Counted from the stretch's first letter, positions 28,995-37,928 are shown. The stretch: DNA of 64,000 bases from Pseudomonas sp. G.S.17 (GCF_038096165.1 NZ_CP151076.1:5267501-5331500); one strand, 5' to 3'. A program made the numbers and translations. Notes: generated by a model not told the origin, from the letters alone.

Positions 28995-29972
28995 CTACTC
29001 TGCTACCCTGGCAAACCCCGCCCGAATCTTCTCCTCCGGCAACTCATCGGCAATGAACACGATCACGCTTTCGCGCTTTTCGTCTTCGGCCCATTCGGTA
29101 TCCCAGTCGAAGCCATAGAGCTTCAGCACACCCTGAAACACCATGCGACGCGGTTCGTCGACGATGCTCAGCACGCCTTTGTAGCGCAGTAGTTGCGGGC
29201 CGTGCTCTTCCAGTAGTTCGTTCATGAACTCGCTGAGCTTGTCGAGATCCAGCGGTTTATCGCTGCGCAGCACCAGACTGCTGATCCGGTCGACCGAATG
29301 ACCGGCGGGTGCCACCGGCCGCAAGCTCATGCCGCCGCCCAGATCGGCGTTCAGATTGAAGCCACGTACGTCCAGCAGTTCAGCCAGGTCGATCTTGCCG
29401 TGCTCAACCACCCGAATCGGCGCACGGCGGTTGATGCGCGTCAGCCGCGCACTGAGGGCCTCGAATGCCGCGTCATCCACCAGATCGCGCTTGCTGACCA
29501 GCAAACGATCGGCAAAGCCGATCTGCGCCTGAGCGATGGTTTGCGCCAGATGGGTATCGGCGTTCGCCGCGTCGACCAAGGTGATGATCCCGTCGAGGAT
29601 GTAGCGCTCGCGCAGTTCTTCATCAATGAAGAAGGTCTGCGCCACCGGAGCCGGATCAGCCAGCCCGGTGCACTCGATCACCAGCCGATCAAAGGCGATT
29701 TCGCCGCTGTCCAGACGCTCAAGCAGCAGGAACAACGCTTTGGTCAGGTCAGTGTGAATGGTGCAGCACACGCAGCCGTTGGACAGGGTCATGACTTGCA
29801 CCGGTTCCGAACCCAACAATTGGGTATCGATACCGGCATCACTGAATTCGTTCTCGATCACGGCGATTTTCAGGCCGTGCTCGGCCTTGAGCAGATGCCG
29901 CAGCAACGTGGTCTTGCCCGCACCGAGAAAACCGCTGAGGACAGTGACGGGGATGGGTTGCGGGGTGGTCAT
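28995..29972 (-). CDS. CobW/COG0523-family metal-chaperone GTPase
   Basis: A 325-residue P-loop GTPase of the YjiA/COG0523 group (PA4604 by position). It has the Walker A sequence GFLGAGKTT near residue 14, the metal-binding CxCC motif (NGCVCCTI) near 65, ECTGLADP, and SKRDLVD as the guanine-recognition motif. The C-terminal CobW_C domain runs from about 215. COG0523 proteins are thought to deliver zinc or other metals, but the client is unknown here. It has no histidine-rich stretch and no Zur box that I can see. It lies downstream of the cstA-ybdD terminator. Confidence 0.9.
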   Translation of the reverse strand: MTTPQPIPVTVLSGFLGAGKTTLLRHLLKAEHGLKIAVIENEFSDAGIDTQLLGSEPVQVMTLSNGCVCCTIHTDLTKALFLLLERLDSGEIAFDRLVIECTGLADPAPVAQTFFIDEELRERYILDGIITLVDAANADTHLAQTIAQAQIGFADRLLVSKRDLVDDAAFEALSARLTRINRRAPIRVVEHGKIDLAELLDVRGFNLNADLGGGMSLRPVAPAGHSVDRISSLVLRSDKPLDLDKLSEFMNELLEEHGPQLLRYKGVLSIVDEPRRMVFQGVLKLYGFDWDTEWAEDEKRESVIVFIADELPEEKIRAGFARVAE

Positions 29973-29985
29973 GGGTGCTCCTGTA

Positions 29986-30024
29986 AAAATAAAAAAAAAC
30001 GCGCCACGACAAGCGTGGCGCGTT
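29986..30024 (-). terminator. Terminator of the cstA-ybdD operon
   Basis: On the minus strand an 11-bp perfect stem (AACGCGCCACG / CGTGGCGCGTT) is followed by nine T and a further T-rich stretch. It starts about 30 bp after the ybdD stop. Confidence 0.93.
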
Positions 30025-30054
30025 GGTCAGGCTAGCCTGCGATTGATCAGCCGA

Positions 30055-30252
30055 TCAACAGCATTTGGGCCCACCCTTGCCGCCGTATCGGGCCTCCTGG
30101 CGCTCCCGGAAGAACGCCTCGTAATCCATCACCGGCTTGTCAGGATGTTTGACCTGCATATGCGCGACGTAGGTGTCGTAGTCGGGCATGCCCACCATCA
30201 GGCGTGCGGCCTGACCGAGGTATTTCCCGAGACGACTCAGGTCATTGAACAT
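30055..30252 (-). CDS. YbdD/YjiX family small protein (DUF466)
   Basis: A 65-residue soluble protein ([25 protein letters not shown]) ending in KGGPKCC. YbdD/YjiX proteins are almost always encoded next to CstA/BtsT transporters and may assist them; the exact role is unknown. It lies 27 bp downstream of cstA on the same strand and shares its terminator. It matches PA4605. Confidence 0.92.
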   Translation of the reverse strand: MFNDLSRLGKYLGQAARLMVGMPDYDTYVAHMQVKHPDKPVMDYEAFFRERQEARYGGKGGPKCC

Positions 30253-30279
30253 AAGCAGATCCTCTTTTCAGCTGGCTAT

Positions 30280-32355
30280 TCACACTTGAGTCGGCGTGGT
30301 CAAGGCGTGGAATGGAGCTTCCTTGTCGGTACGCTCCTTCTTGCCCCAAGCCGCGATGCCGATTTTCAACGCGTAGAACAGAATGCTGAACACCACGAAC
30401 AGGAACAGGATGGTCAGCGTTGCGTTGGTGTAAGCGTTGAAGATCACATGCTGCATCTGGTCCATGGTCTTGGCCGGAGCCAGGATCTGACCGGCGTCAG
30501 CGGCAGTGCTGTATTTCTTGGCCAGGGCCAGAAAGCCGACCGCCGGGTTGGCGTCGAACAACTTGATGAAGCCCGCCGTCACGGTGCAGATCAGCAGCCA
30601 GGTGGCGGGCAACATGGTCACCCAGACATAACGTTGACGCCGCATTTTGATCAGAACGACCGTCGCCAGCATCAGCGCGATCCCGGCCAGCATCTGGTTG
30701 GAGATACCGAACAGCGGCCACAAGGTGTTGATGCCACCCAGCGGATCGATCACGCCTTGATACAGCAAGTAACCCCACAGGGCGACGCAACCACCGGTGC
30801 CGATGGCGTTGGCGGTCCAGGACTCGGTGCGTTTGAGGGCTGGCACGAAGCTGCCAAGCAAATCTTGCAGCATGAAACGCCCGGCACGGGTCCCGGCATC
30901 AACCGCCGTCAGAATGAACAGCGCTTCGAACAAGATCGCGAAGTGGTACCAGAAAGCCATGGTGCTGGTGCCCGGCAACGCCTGGTGCAGGATCTGCGCG
31001 ATACCAACCGCCAGAGTCGGCGCACCGCCAGCACGAGCCAGCACAGTGTTTTCGCCGATGTCTTTGGCCACTGCGATCAGTTGATCAGGCGTAATGGCAA
31101 AGCCCCAGCTGGTCACGGTCTGCGCAACGGTCACGACGTCACCGCCGACGATGGCCGCCGGGCTGTTCATGGCGAAGTACACGCCAGGCTCGATCACCGA
31201 TGCGGCAACCATTGCCATGATGGCCACGAAGGACTCCATCAACATGCCGCCGTAACCGATGTAACGGGCGTTGGCTTCGTTATCCAGCAGTTTTGGCGTG
31301 GTGCCCGACGAGATCAGTGCGTGGAAGCCCGAAACCGCGCCACAGGCGATGGTGATGAACAGGAACGGGAACAGCGCACCTTTCCAGACTGGACCGGTAC
31401 CGTCGGTGAACTGGGTCAGCGCAGGCATTTTCAGCTCTGGCGCGAGGATCAGAATGCCGATTGCCAGGGCAACGATGGTGCCGATTTTCAGGAAAGTAGA
31501 CAGATAATCACGCGGCGCCAGCAGCAGCCAGACTGGCAGCATGGCCGCTACGAAACCGTAGCCCACCAGCATCCAGGTGATCTGCACGCCGGTGAAGGTG
31601 AACATCGGTGCCCACTCGGGACTGGCGGCAATCTGCCCACCGGCCCAGATCGACAGCAGCAGCAACACCACGCCGATGACCGAGATTTCGCCAATACGAC
31701 CCGGACGGATGTAGCGCATGTAAATGCCCATGAACATCGCCGTCGGGATGGTCGCCAGCACCGTGAACATGCCCCATGGACTTTCGGCCAGGGCTTTCAC
31801 GACGATCAGCGCCAGCACCGCAAGGATGATGATCATGATCAGGAAGCAGCCAAACAAGGCGATGGTGCCGGGAATGCGGCCCATTTCCTCGCGAACCATG
31901 TCACCCAGCGAGCGACCGTTACGGCGTGTGGAGAGGAACAGGATCATGAAATCCTGCACCGCACCGGCCAGCACCACGCCAGCAATCAGCCACAGCGTGC
32001 CGGGCAGATAGCCCATTTGCGCCGCCAGAACCGGTCCGACCAGCGGACCTGCGCCAGCGATGGCAGCAAAGTGGTGACCGAAAAGAATGTGTTTGTTGGT
32101 CGGCACATAGTCCAGACCGTCATTGTTGACCACTGCCGGAGTTGCCCGCAGCGGATCGAGTTGCATCACGTGCGTAGCAATGAACAGACTGTAATAGCGA
32201 TACGCAACCAGATAGATGGCAACCGCTGCCACCACGATCCATAACGCGTTGATTGCTTCTCCGCGGCGCAAGGCCACGACACCAAGGGCACAGGCCCCGA
32301 TAATTGCAACGATCAGCCAAGGCACATGGCGCATGACGCTATTATTATTTTTCAT
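30280..32355 (-). CDS. cstA: CstA/BtsT carbon-starvation transporter (pyruvate or peptide uptake)
   Basis: A 691-residue inner-membrane protein with about 16-18 hydrophobic segments. It has the CstA family blocks NKHILFGHHFAAIAGAGPLVGPVLAAQ (in part), GAVQDFMILFLSTRRNGRS and FHALISSGTTPKLL. E. coli relatives import pyruvate (BtsT, CstA), and CstA also affects peptide use; the substrate here is not decided by sequence. The start is the ATG at 32355 (MKNNNSVMRHVPWL). It forms an operon with the YbdD gene, matching PA4606-PA4605. Confidence 0.93.
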   Translation of the reverse strand: MKNNNSVMRHVPWLIVAIIGACALGVVALRRGEAINALWIVVAAVAIYLVAYRYYSLFIATHVMQLDPLRATPAVVNNDGLDYVPTNKHILFGHHFAAIAGAGPLVGPVLAAQMGYLPGTLWLIAGVVLAGAVQDFMILFLSTRRNGRSLGDMVREEMGRIPGTIALFGCFLIMIIILAVLALIVVKALAESPWGMFTVLATIPTAMFMGIYMRYIRPGRIGEISVIGVVLLLLSIWAGGQIAASPEWAPMFTFTGVQITWMLVGYGFVAAMLPVWLLLAPRDYLSTFLKIGTIVALAIGILILAPELKMPALTQFTDGTGPVWKGALFPFLFITIACGAVSGFHALISSGTTPKLLDNEANARYIGYGGMLMESFVAIMAMVAASVIEPGVYFAMNSPAAIVGGDVVTVAQTVTSWGFAITPDQLIAVAKDIGENTVLARAGGAPTLAVGIAQILHQALPGTSTMAFWYHFAILFEALFILTAVDAGTRAGRFMLQDLLGSFVPALKRTESWTANAIGTGGCVALWGYLLYQGVIDPLGGINTLWPLFGISNQMLAGIALMLATVVLIKMRRQRYVWVTMLPATWLLICTVTAGFIKLFDANPAVGFLALAKKYSTAADAGQILAPAKTMDQMQHVIFNAYTNATLTILFLFVVFSILFYALKIGIAAWGKKERTDKEAPFHALTTPTQV

Positions 32356-32642
32356 TTTTTTATTCCAGCAGAATGACTAGAAGACCAACGCTGCGAGTTT
32401 AGCTCTGTCGCTGTGAAAGGCCACCCCCCACGAAGGTATACAGCGCAAAAGAATTCACAGATACAGTCCGTCAGAAAAGTCCGATTGAAATAAGCACAAT
32501 TCGCACAGCAACTTCGCCTGATAAATATACAGTTGAGAACTGTTCGGCAACTCTGAACAGGTCTATCGTCCAGAGATGCGGCGCTGCTGACGCGCGTCGA
32601 TCCGCTGACGTATAGTCACTCGATTACAAGAGAACTGACCAG

Positions 32643-33011
32643 ATGACCGACTCCCACACAGACCGCCGACGTTTCAAGCGCATTGCCTTCGACGCAAAGA
32701 CCGAACTGCGCCAGGGTGACAAACACTGGCAAGTGCAGTTGGTCGACCTGTCCCTCAAAGGTCTGCTTATCCAGCGTCCCGCCGCTTGGCTGGCCGACAC
32801 CGGCAAGCCATTTTCGGTGGATATCCGCCTGAGCGGCGAGGCTCAGGTGCAGATGGATGTCCAGCTGACCCATGACGATCATCAGCAACTGGGGTTTGCC
32901 TGCCTGCACATCGGCCTGGAGTCGATCAGCCATCTACGCCGCCTGATCGAGCTGAACCTGGCTGACGCGGATGAGCTCGACCGCGAACTGGCGGCGTTGA
33001 TCGCGGTTTGA
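32643..33011 (+). CDS. mapZ: PilZ-domain cyclic-di-GMP receptor, MapZ-like
   Basis: A 122-residue single PilZ domain. Both ligand motifs are present: R9-xxx-R13 within RRRFKR, and D35-x-S37-xx-G40 (DLSLKG), so it should bind cyclic-di-GMP. Its position just upstream of radA matches P. aeruginosa PA4608 (MapZ), which binds the chemotaxis methyltransferase CheR1 and alters flagellar motor switching. The assignment to MapZ rests on context and the very similar N-terminus. It lies 5.3 kb from morA. Confidence 0.87.
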   Translation: MTDSHTDRRRFKRIAFDAKTELRQGDKHWQVQLVDLSLKGLLIQRPAAWLADTGKPFSVDIRLSGEAQVQMDVQLTHDDHQQLGFACLHIGLESISHLRRLIELNLADADELDRELAALIAV

Positions 33012-33039
33012 AGCCCTCCTACCGGTTTGCACAGATTCG

Positions 33040-33131
33040 GTAGGACCGGACTTGTCCGGGAAAGCGGCGTGCCTGGCGAGGAAGATCTTCAGCGCTTGCA
33101 CTGGCGCCTTCGGGGACAAGTCCCCTCCTAC
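33040..33131. repeat. REPIN, GTAGGACCGGACTTGTCC family
   Basis: The left unit GTAGGACCGGACTTGTCCGG and the right unit CGGGGACAAGTCCCCTCCTAC are inverted but differ in the loop, the typical asymmetric pair of this fourth REP family. It sits between convergent mapZ and radA. Confidence 0.83.
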
Positions 33132-33140
33132 CCAGACTGT

Positions 33141-34508
33141 TCACTCAAACAACGCATCCAGCGCCTGTTCCAGCCGCGTCACACCAATAATCTGCAAGCC
33201 TGGCGGTGATTCCTTCGGCGCATTGGCCTTGGGCACGATGGCGCGTTTGAAGCCGTGTTTGGCCGCTTCTTTCAAGCGCTCCTGGCCGCTGGGCACCGGT
33301 CGCACTTCGCCAGACAGCCCGACTTCACCGAACACCAGCAAGTCGTGAGGCAGCGGACGATTGCGCAGGCTGGACATCACCGCTGCCATCAAGGCCAGGT
33401 CGGATGCGGTTTCCAGCACTTTGACACCGCCGACCACATTGAGGAAAACATCCTGATCGTGGGTGGGAATCCCACCGTGGCGATGCAGGACAGCCAGCAG
33501 CATCGCCAGGCGATTCTGATCCAGCCCGAGGGTGACCCGGCGTGGATTGGCCAAATGACTGTCATCCACCAGCGCCTGCACTTCGACCAGCATTGGTCGC
33601 GTGCCTTCCCACGTCGCCATCACCACACTGCCTGGGACTTCTTCCTGGGCGCGCGTGAGAAAGATCGCCGACGGGTTGGAAACCTCTTTCAGGCCTTTGT
33701 CAGTCATGCCGAACACGCCCAGCTCGTTGACCGCGCCGAAACGATTCTTCACCGCGCGCAGCAGACGCAGGCGTCCATCGGATTCGCCTTCGAAGTACAA
33801 CACCGTATCAACCATGTGTTCGAGAACCCGAGGACCGGCCAGCGCGCCTTCCTTGGTGACGTGACCCACAAGGAAAATCGCCGTGCCACTTTGCTTGGCA
33901 TAACGCACCAGCAACGCGGCGCTTTCCCGCACCTGGGAAACGCCGCCCGGCGCGGATTGCAGTTGCTCGGTAAAAATCGTCTGGATCGAGTCGATGACCA
34001 TGACCTTCGGCTTTTCGACCTTCGCCGTGGCGATGATGCTTTCGATGCAGGTTTCGGTCATGACCTTGAGCTTGTCCTGAGGCAAGCCCAGACGACGGGC
34101 GCGCATGGCGACCTGCTGCTGTGATTCTTCACCTGTGACATACAGCGCCGGCATGCGCTCGGCGATAGCACACAGGGTTTGCAGCAAGATGGTGGATTTG
34201 CCGATGCCCGGATCGCCGCCAATCAGGACGACAGAGCCATCGACCAGGCCGCCGCCGAGCACGCGGTCCAGCTCGGCGGAGTTGGTCGAAAAGCGCGGAA
34301 TTTCCTCGACGCTGACTTCTGCCAGCGTGCGGATCTGCGCCTGCTGGCCGGTCCAGCTGGAACGGCCACTGGGCGGCGCTGCCGAACCGCTTTCCAGAAC
34401 GGTTTCAACCAATGTGTTCCAGGCACCGCATTCGCTGCACTGACCGGCCCACTTGGGAAAGGTCGCACCGCACTCGGTGCAACCGTACATGCGTTTGGCC
34501 TTGGCCAT
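33141..34508 (-). CDS. radA: DNA repair protein RadA
   Basis: A RecA-like branch-migration ATPase of homologous recombination. The 455 residues contain an N-terminal zinc finger (CTECGATFPKWAGQCSECGAW in outline, C4 type), Walker A GGDPGIGKST near 97, the RadA-specific KNRFG motif near 255, and a C-terminal Lon-like domain (GGVKVLETASDLALMAAV, GEVGLSGEVRPV). The start is the ATG at 34506-34508 (MAKAKRMYGC); nine upstream codons are excluded because the zinc finger should begin near the start. It is divergent from mscL and matches PA4609. Confidence 0.96.
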   Translation of the reverse strand: MAKAKRMYGCTECGATFPKWAGQCSECGAWNTLVETVLESGSAAPPSGRSSWTGQQAQIRTLAEVSVEEIPRFSTNSAELDRVLGGGLVDGSVVLIGGDPGIGKSTILLQTLCAIAERMPALYVTGEESQQQVAMRARRLGLPQDKLKVMTETCIESIIATAKVEKPKVMVIDSIQTIFTEQLQSAPGGVSQVRESAALLVRYAKQSGTAIFLVGHVTKEGALAGPRVLEHMVDTVLYFEGESDGRLRLLRAVKNRFGAVNELGVFGMTDKGLKEVSNPSAIFLTRAQEEVPGSVVMATWEGTRPMLVEVQALVDDSHLANPRRVTLGLDQNRLAMLLAVLHRHGGIPTHDQDVFLNVVGGVKVLETASDLALMAAVMSSLRNRPLPHDLLVFGEVGLSGEVRPVPSGQERLKEAAKHGFKRAIVPKANAPKESPPGLQIIGVTRLEQALDALFE

Positions 34509-34702
34509 GACCACCCCATTCGTAAAAGTCGGCAATCATAACGCAGGTTGCCGCGACTGCGTTCCAGAGCCTCTATGACCTGTGTTTTTGAGTGTTTCGA
34601 TAAAACTTCCGCGCCAGAGGCCGGTCGATTGCAGGTGAAGCGCGTTGCGCGGAGCTGAATTACACTGCATTGACCAAACTCATCTGTAACAAGGAATGAC
34701 CC

Positions 34703-35149
34703 ATGAGCGTACTTAGCGAGTTCAAAGCCTTTGCCGTCAAAGGTAACGTGGTCGATATGGCCGTCGGTATCATCATTGGTGCGGCATTCGGCAAGATCGT
34801 TTCGTCGTTCGTCGGCGATGTAATCATGCCGCCCCTCGGGCTGCTGATTGGCGGCGTGGATTTCAGCGACCTTGCAATCGTTCTGCGACCTGGAGAAGGC
34901 AATACACCGGCGGTGATGCTGGCCTACGGTAAATTCATCCAGACCGTGATCGACTTCATCATTGTGGCGTTTGCCATTTTCATGGGTGTGAAGGCGATCA
35001 ACCGCCTGAAACGCGAAGAGGCCAAGGCTCCGACCTTGCCGCCTACACCAAGCAAGGAAGAAATCCTGCTGGGTGAGATCCGTGATCTGTTGAAAGAACA
35101 GAACAAGCCTGCGGCACCGATCACTGTGGATCCGTTGCGTCCGGTTTGA
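34703..35149 (+). CDS. mscL: Large-conductance mechanosensitive channel
   Basis: An inner-membrane pentameric pore that releases solutes on hypo-osmotic shock. The 148 residues have two transmembrane helices (about 15-45 and 75-100), the N-terminal amphipathic helix [21 protein letters not shown], and the C-terminal bundle ([16 protein letters not shown]). The C-terminal tail is about ten residues longer than in E. coli. It matches PA4614, between radA and the reductase gene. Confidence 0.97.
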   Translation: MSVLSEFKAFAVKGNVVDMAVGIIIGAAFGKIVSSFVGDVIMPPLGLLIGGVDFSDLAIVLRPGEGNTPAVMLAYGKFIQTVIDFIIVAFAIFMGVKAINRLKREEAKAPTLPPTPSKEEILLGEIRDLLKEQNKPAAPITVDPLRPV

Positions 35150-35163
35150 TTTGACGCAATACC

Positions 35164-35234
35164 TGTAGGACCGGATGTATCCGGGAGGGCGGTACATTCG
35201 ATGCGCCAGGTTCGCGTCGAATGTACCGCCCTCT
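35164..35234. repeat. REP unit plus 17-bp perfect inverted repeat
   Basis: A diverged REP unit (GTAGGACCGGATGTATCCGG at 35164-35183) is followed by arms GAGGGCGGTACATTCGA (35185-35201) and TCGAATGTACCGCCCTC (35217-35233) around a 15-nt loop. The stem lies between convergent mscL and fpr. It has no T-run, so it could block transcription from both sides without being a standard terminator. Confidence 0.7.
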
Positions 35235-35257
35235 TCGCTCCAACAGAACTGGATTTT

Positions 35258-36034
35258 TCACCAATACGTTTCCACCGCAACCTGCCCCGGCCGCCGACTC
35301 AGGCTCAACTGCATGTCTCGCTCCTTGAGCAGGGCGCGGGTGTCTTCGACCATTTGCGGGTTGCCGCACAGCATCACTCTTGAGTGCTCGGCATCCATGT
35401 CCAGCGCCGCAGCCTTCTCCAGATCGCCGCTTTCCAGCAGGTGCGTAATCCGCCCGTGCAACACGCCAGGTGGCTGTTCGCGGGTCACCAGAGGCAGGAA
35501 CAGGAATTTGTCGGCGTATTCAGCCAGGTATTCGCGCTCGGTCAGGGTGGCAATCAGCTCCTGATAGGCCAGCTCTTTGGCCTCGCGCACGCTGTAGACC
35601 AGAATGATCCGCTCGAATTTTTCCCAGACTTCAAAATCCTGCAGGATCGACAGAAAGGGGGCGATGCCGGTGCCGGTGGATAAAAGCCACAAGTCGCGGC
35701 CATCGACAAAACGATCCAGCGTCAGATAACCGAATGCCTGTTTTTCGATCAGCAGCGAATCGCCTTCGCGCAACCTGCTGAGTTCGCTGGTGAATTCGCC
35801 GTCCGGCACGACGATGGAGAAAAACTCGAGGAATTCGTCATGAGGCGAAGAAACCATCGAGTAGGCACGCCACACAACACTGCCGTCAGCCTTGGTGACA
35901 CCCAGGCGTGCGAACTGCCCTGCCCGGAAGCGGAAACCCGCGTCGCGCGTGGTGCGCAGGGTAAACAGGCTGGGGGTGAGTGGCGTCACATTCAGCAGGG
36001 TTTGCCGAGTGAATTTGTCTGCACTGGCGGTCAT
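35258..36034 (-). CDS. fpr: Ferredoxin/flavodoxin--NADP+ reductase
   Basis: A 258-residue FAD enzyme that passes electrons between NADPH and ferredoxin or flavodoxin. The FAD-binding barrel has RAYSMVSSP near residue 57. The NADP domain has LLSTGTGIAPFLSIL near 115 and MLCGNPQMV near 220. The C-terminus AVETYW with an aromatic end is typical of bacterial subclass I Fpr. ATG at 36032-36034 is used; the longer frame would begin at a TTG. It matches PA4615. The gene is convergent with mscL. Confidence 0.92.
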   Translation of the reverse strand: MTASADKFTRQTLLNVTPLTPSLFTLRTTRDAGFRFRAGQFARLGVTKADGSVVWRAYSMVSSPHDEFLEFFSIVVPDGEFTSELSRLREGDSLLIEKQAFGYLTLDRFVDGRDLWLLSTGTGIAPFLSILQDFEVWEKFERIILVYSVREAKELAYQELIATLTEREYLAEYADKFLFLPLVTREQPPGVLHGRITHLLESGDLEKAAALDMDAEHSRVMLCGNPQMVEDTRALLKERDMQLSLSRRPGQVAVETYW

Positions 36035-36054
36035 GGTCAACCTGCAAGCAAAAA

Positions 36055-36109
36055 AAGGAGGTGATCAGTGTCCCGCAAAGCCTTGCAGATAAACACCGCC
36101 GGTTTGTAG
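36055..36109 (+). other. Perfect Shine-Dalgarno sequence with a 13-codon open frame
   Basis: AAGGAGGTGATC at 36055-36066 is complementary over 12 bases to the 3' end of 16S rRNA. Two bases later is a GTG (36068-36070) opening a 13-codon frame (MSRKALQINTAGL, stop at 36107-36109). It could be a leader peptide for the LuxR-type gene at 36383, or it could be incidental. On the minus strand the same bases lie in the fpr leader. The rest of the 348-bp gap between fpr and the LuxR gene shows no other feature I can support. Confidence 0.4.
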
Positions 36110-36382
36110 TGGTATCCCGTCAGGGCGCCAAACAAGCTGAATATTTAGAATCTTTCACTCTTGTTACTATCGCGACACGGTCCGCATCCGGACTTGAATT
36201 TAGCGTAACCGCAGTGACACGCAGCTCCCGCCGGGGTGAACCCTTACAACGTCGAAAACAGGCCATAAATGCCAGCATCCATCCGTCCACAAGCCTTCCA
36301 GCGCCAAATTCCCCTCGAGGTTTTTTTCCTACACTTGGAGTCTCTACGTATGGAATGAGTGAAGAGCAGCACGGAGGCGAGA

Positions 36383-36616
36383 ATGGATAGAATTTTAGTC
36401 AGCTCGTTGCAGGGGGTGTCTGACAAACACCTGACCCCACGAGAAATAGAAATTCTGCGCTGGTCCGCCGAGGGCAAGACAGCGGCAGATATCGCCATCA
36501 TCCTCAGCATGAAAGAACGAACCGTACACTTCCACGTGGCAAACGCTGTGCAAAAAATGGGCGCGTGCAACAAGATCTCGGCGGTGGTACAGGCTGCGTT
36601 AAGCGGCATGTTCTGA
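36383..36616 (+). CDS. HTH-only LuxR-type regulator
   Basis: A 77-residue protein consisting almost only of a LuxR/GerE DNA-binding domain: LTPREIEILRWSAEGKTAADIA (shown in part), then MKERTVHFHVANAVQKMG and a final helix. No autoinducer-binding or receiver domain is encoded upstream. GGAGG at 36373-36377 sets the start at the ATG 36383; a GTG at 36359 would add eight codons. The HTH is most like those of quorum-sensing LuxR proteins, so it might compete for lux-type sites, but its targets are unknown. Confidence 0.82.
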   Translation: MDRILVSSLQGVSDKHLTPREIEILRWSAEGKTAADIAIILSMKERTVHFHVANAVQKMGACNKISAVVQAALSGMF

Positions 36617-36736
36617 GCAAAGGACAAACGACAGAGTGCCAAGCGGCAAAAAGCACGTAAAATCACCGTCTTCTGCGAGCCCGAGCACCATGGGCTTATG
36701 TGACAACACGTTGATTGCCCCTGAGTTTGCCTGCCC

Positions 36737-37861
36737 ATGCCCCTGCTTATCACCCCCTTTGCCCAGCTCGATCTGATACGCCAACCGGAACAGCAAGATG
36801 AGCCATTGCAGGCATTTGACGCTGCCGATGAGTACTTGCTCAACCACGTGGCCGAGCATGGCGTGACATTGCAGAGCCGGGTGCTGGTGCTCAATGACAG
36901 CTTTGGCGCACTGGCCGCGAGCCTCGCGCAACATGCGACGGTCATCAGCAGCACGGATTCGTTCCTGGCCGCTCACGGTCTGGAAAAAAATCTGATCCGC
37001 AACAACATGGCTTACGACTCGGTGCCGATGATTCCGGCCAGCGAGCCACTGCAAGGGCCATTTGACTGGGTGCTGATCCGGGTGCCGAAAACCCTCGCGC
37101 TGTTGGAAGAACAGCTGATCCGCCTGCAAGGCCAACTGGCACCGGGCGCGCGGGTCGTGGCTGCGGCCATGGTCAAGCATCTGCCACGTTCGGCCGGAGA
37201 GTTGCTTGAGCAATATGTCGGCCCGGTGACCGCCTCGTTGGCAGTCAAGAAGGCGCGGCTGCTGTTCGCGACGCCGCAACCCGGTGAAATCCAGCCCTCG
37301 CCCTACCCGACCATCTATAAGCTTGACGAACCCGCCATCGAGCTGGTCAACCACGCCAATGTTTTCTGCCGCGAAGGCCTGGACATCGGCACGCGCGCAT
37401 TTTTGCCCCATCTGCCACAAAACCTGGGGTCGGCCCGCGTTGCCGACCTGGGTTGTGGCAATGGTGTGTTGGCGATTGCCAGCGCGCTGGCTAATCCGCA
37501 AGCCCATTACACCCTGGTGGACGAGTCGTTCATGGCCGTGCAGTCGGCTGCGCAGAACTGGAAAACGGCACTGGGCGAGCGCGAAGCTGTCATCCGCGCC
37601 GATGACGGGCTCGCCAGCCAGGAACCCGATTCCCTCGACGTGGTGCTGTGCAACCCGCCCTTTCACCAACAACAGGTGGTCGGCGATTTTCTCGCCTGGC
37701 GCATGTTTCAACAGGCCCGCGCGGCGCTGGTCGTCGGTGGCGCGCAGTATGTGGTCGGCAACCGCCATCTGGGTTACCACAGCAAACTGGCGCGACTGTT
37801 TCGCGGTGTCGAGCAAGTGGCTGCCACACCGAAGTTCGTGATCCTCAAAGCCCGCAAATAA
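36737..37861 (+). CDS. rlmG: 23S rRNA (guanine-1835-N2)-methyltransferase
   Basis: A SAM-dependent methyltransferase modifying G1835 (E. coli numbering) of 23S rRNA. The 374 residues form two similar halves, the RlmG/RsmC layout. The N-terminal half is degenerate; the C-terminal half carries VADLGCGNGVLAIASA (SAM site) near residue 237 and the NPPFH catalytic motif near 306. It corresponds to PA4627. It is convergent with the cio operon and shares the intervening terminator region. Confidence 0.92.
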   Translation: MPLLITPFAQLDLIRQPEQQDEPLQAFDAADEYLLNHVAEHGVTLQSRVLVLNDSFGALAASLAQHATVISSTDSFLAAHGLEKNLIRNNMAYDSVPMIPASEPLQGPFDWVLIRVPKTLALLEEQLIRLQGQLAPGARVVAAAMVKHLPRSAGELLEQYVGPVTASLAVKKARLLFATPQPGEIQPSPYPTIYKLDEPAIELVNHANVFCREGLDIGTRAFLPHLPQNLGSARVADLGCGNGVLAIASALANPQAHYTLVDESFMAVQSAAQNWKTALGEREAVIRADDGLASQEPDSLDVVLCNPPFHQQQVVGDFLAWRMFQQARAALVVGGAQYVVGNRHLGYHSKLARLFRGVEQVAATPKFVILKARK

Positions 37862-37862
37862 A

Positions 37863-37889
37863 GCAAAAAAACCCTCCAGACGGAGGGTT
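37863..37889 (-). terminator. Terminator of the cio operon (minus strand)
   Basis: On the minus strand the stem AACCCTCCGTC / GACGGAGGGTT-type hairpin (ACCCTCC / GGAGGGT core) is followed by seven T. It lies between the convergent rlmG and DUF2474 stops and could also serve rlmG weakly. Confidence 0.8.
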
Positions 37890-37928
37890 ATGAAAGCCGC
37901 GCCCAGTGAGCGCGGGATGGGATTCGTG

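Noticed and set aside
29758..32244. Plus-strand open frame of 828 codons
   Set aside because: It lies across the COG0523, ybdD and cstA genes in antisense and has a composition rich in Q, H and R typical of a high-GC shadow frame.
36061..36390. GTG-initiated 109-codon frame upstream of the LuxR-type gene
   Set aside because: Its start lies within the Shine-Dalgarno-like sequence itself, it overlaps the LuxR start, and it has no recognisable features.
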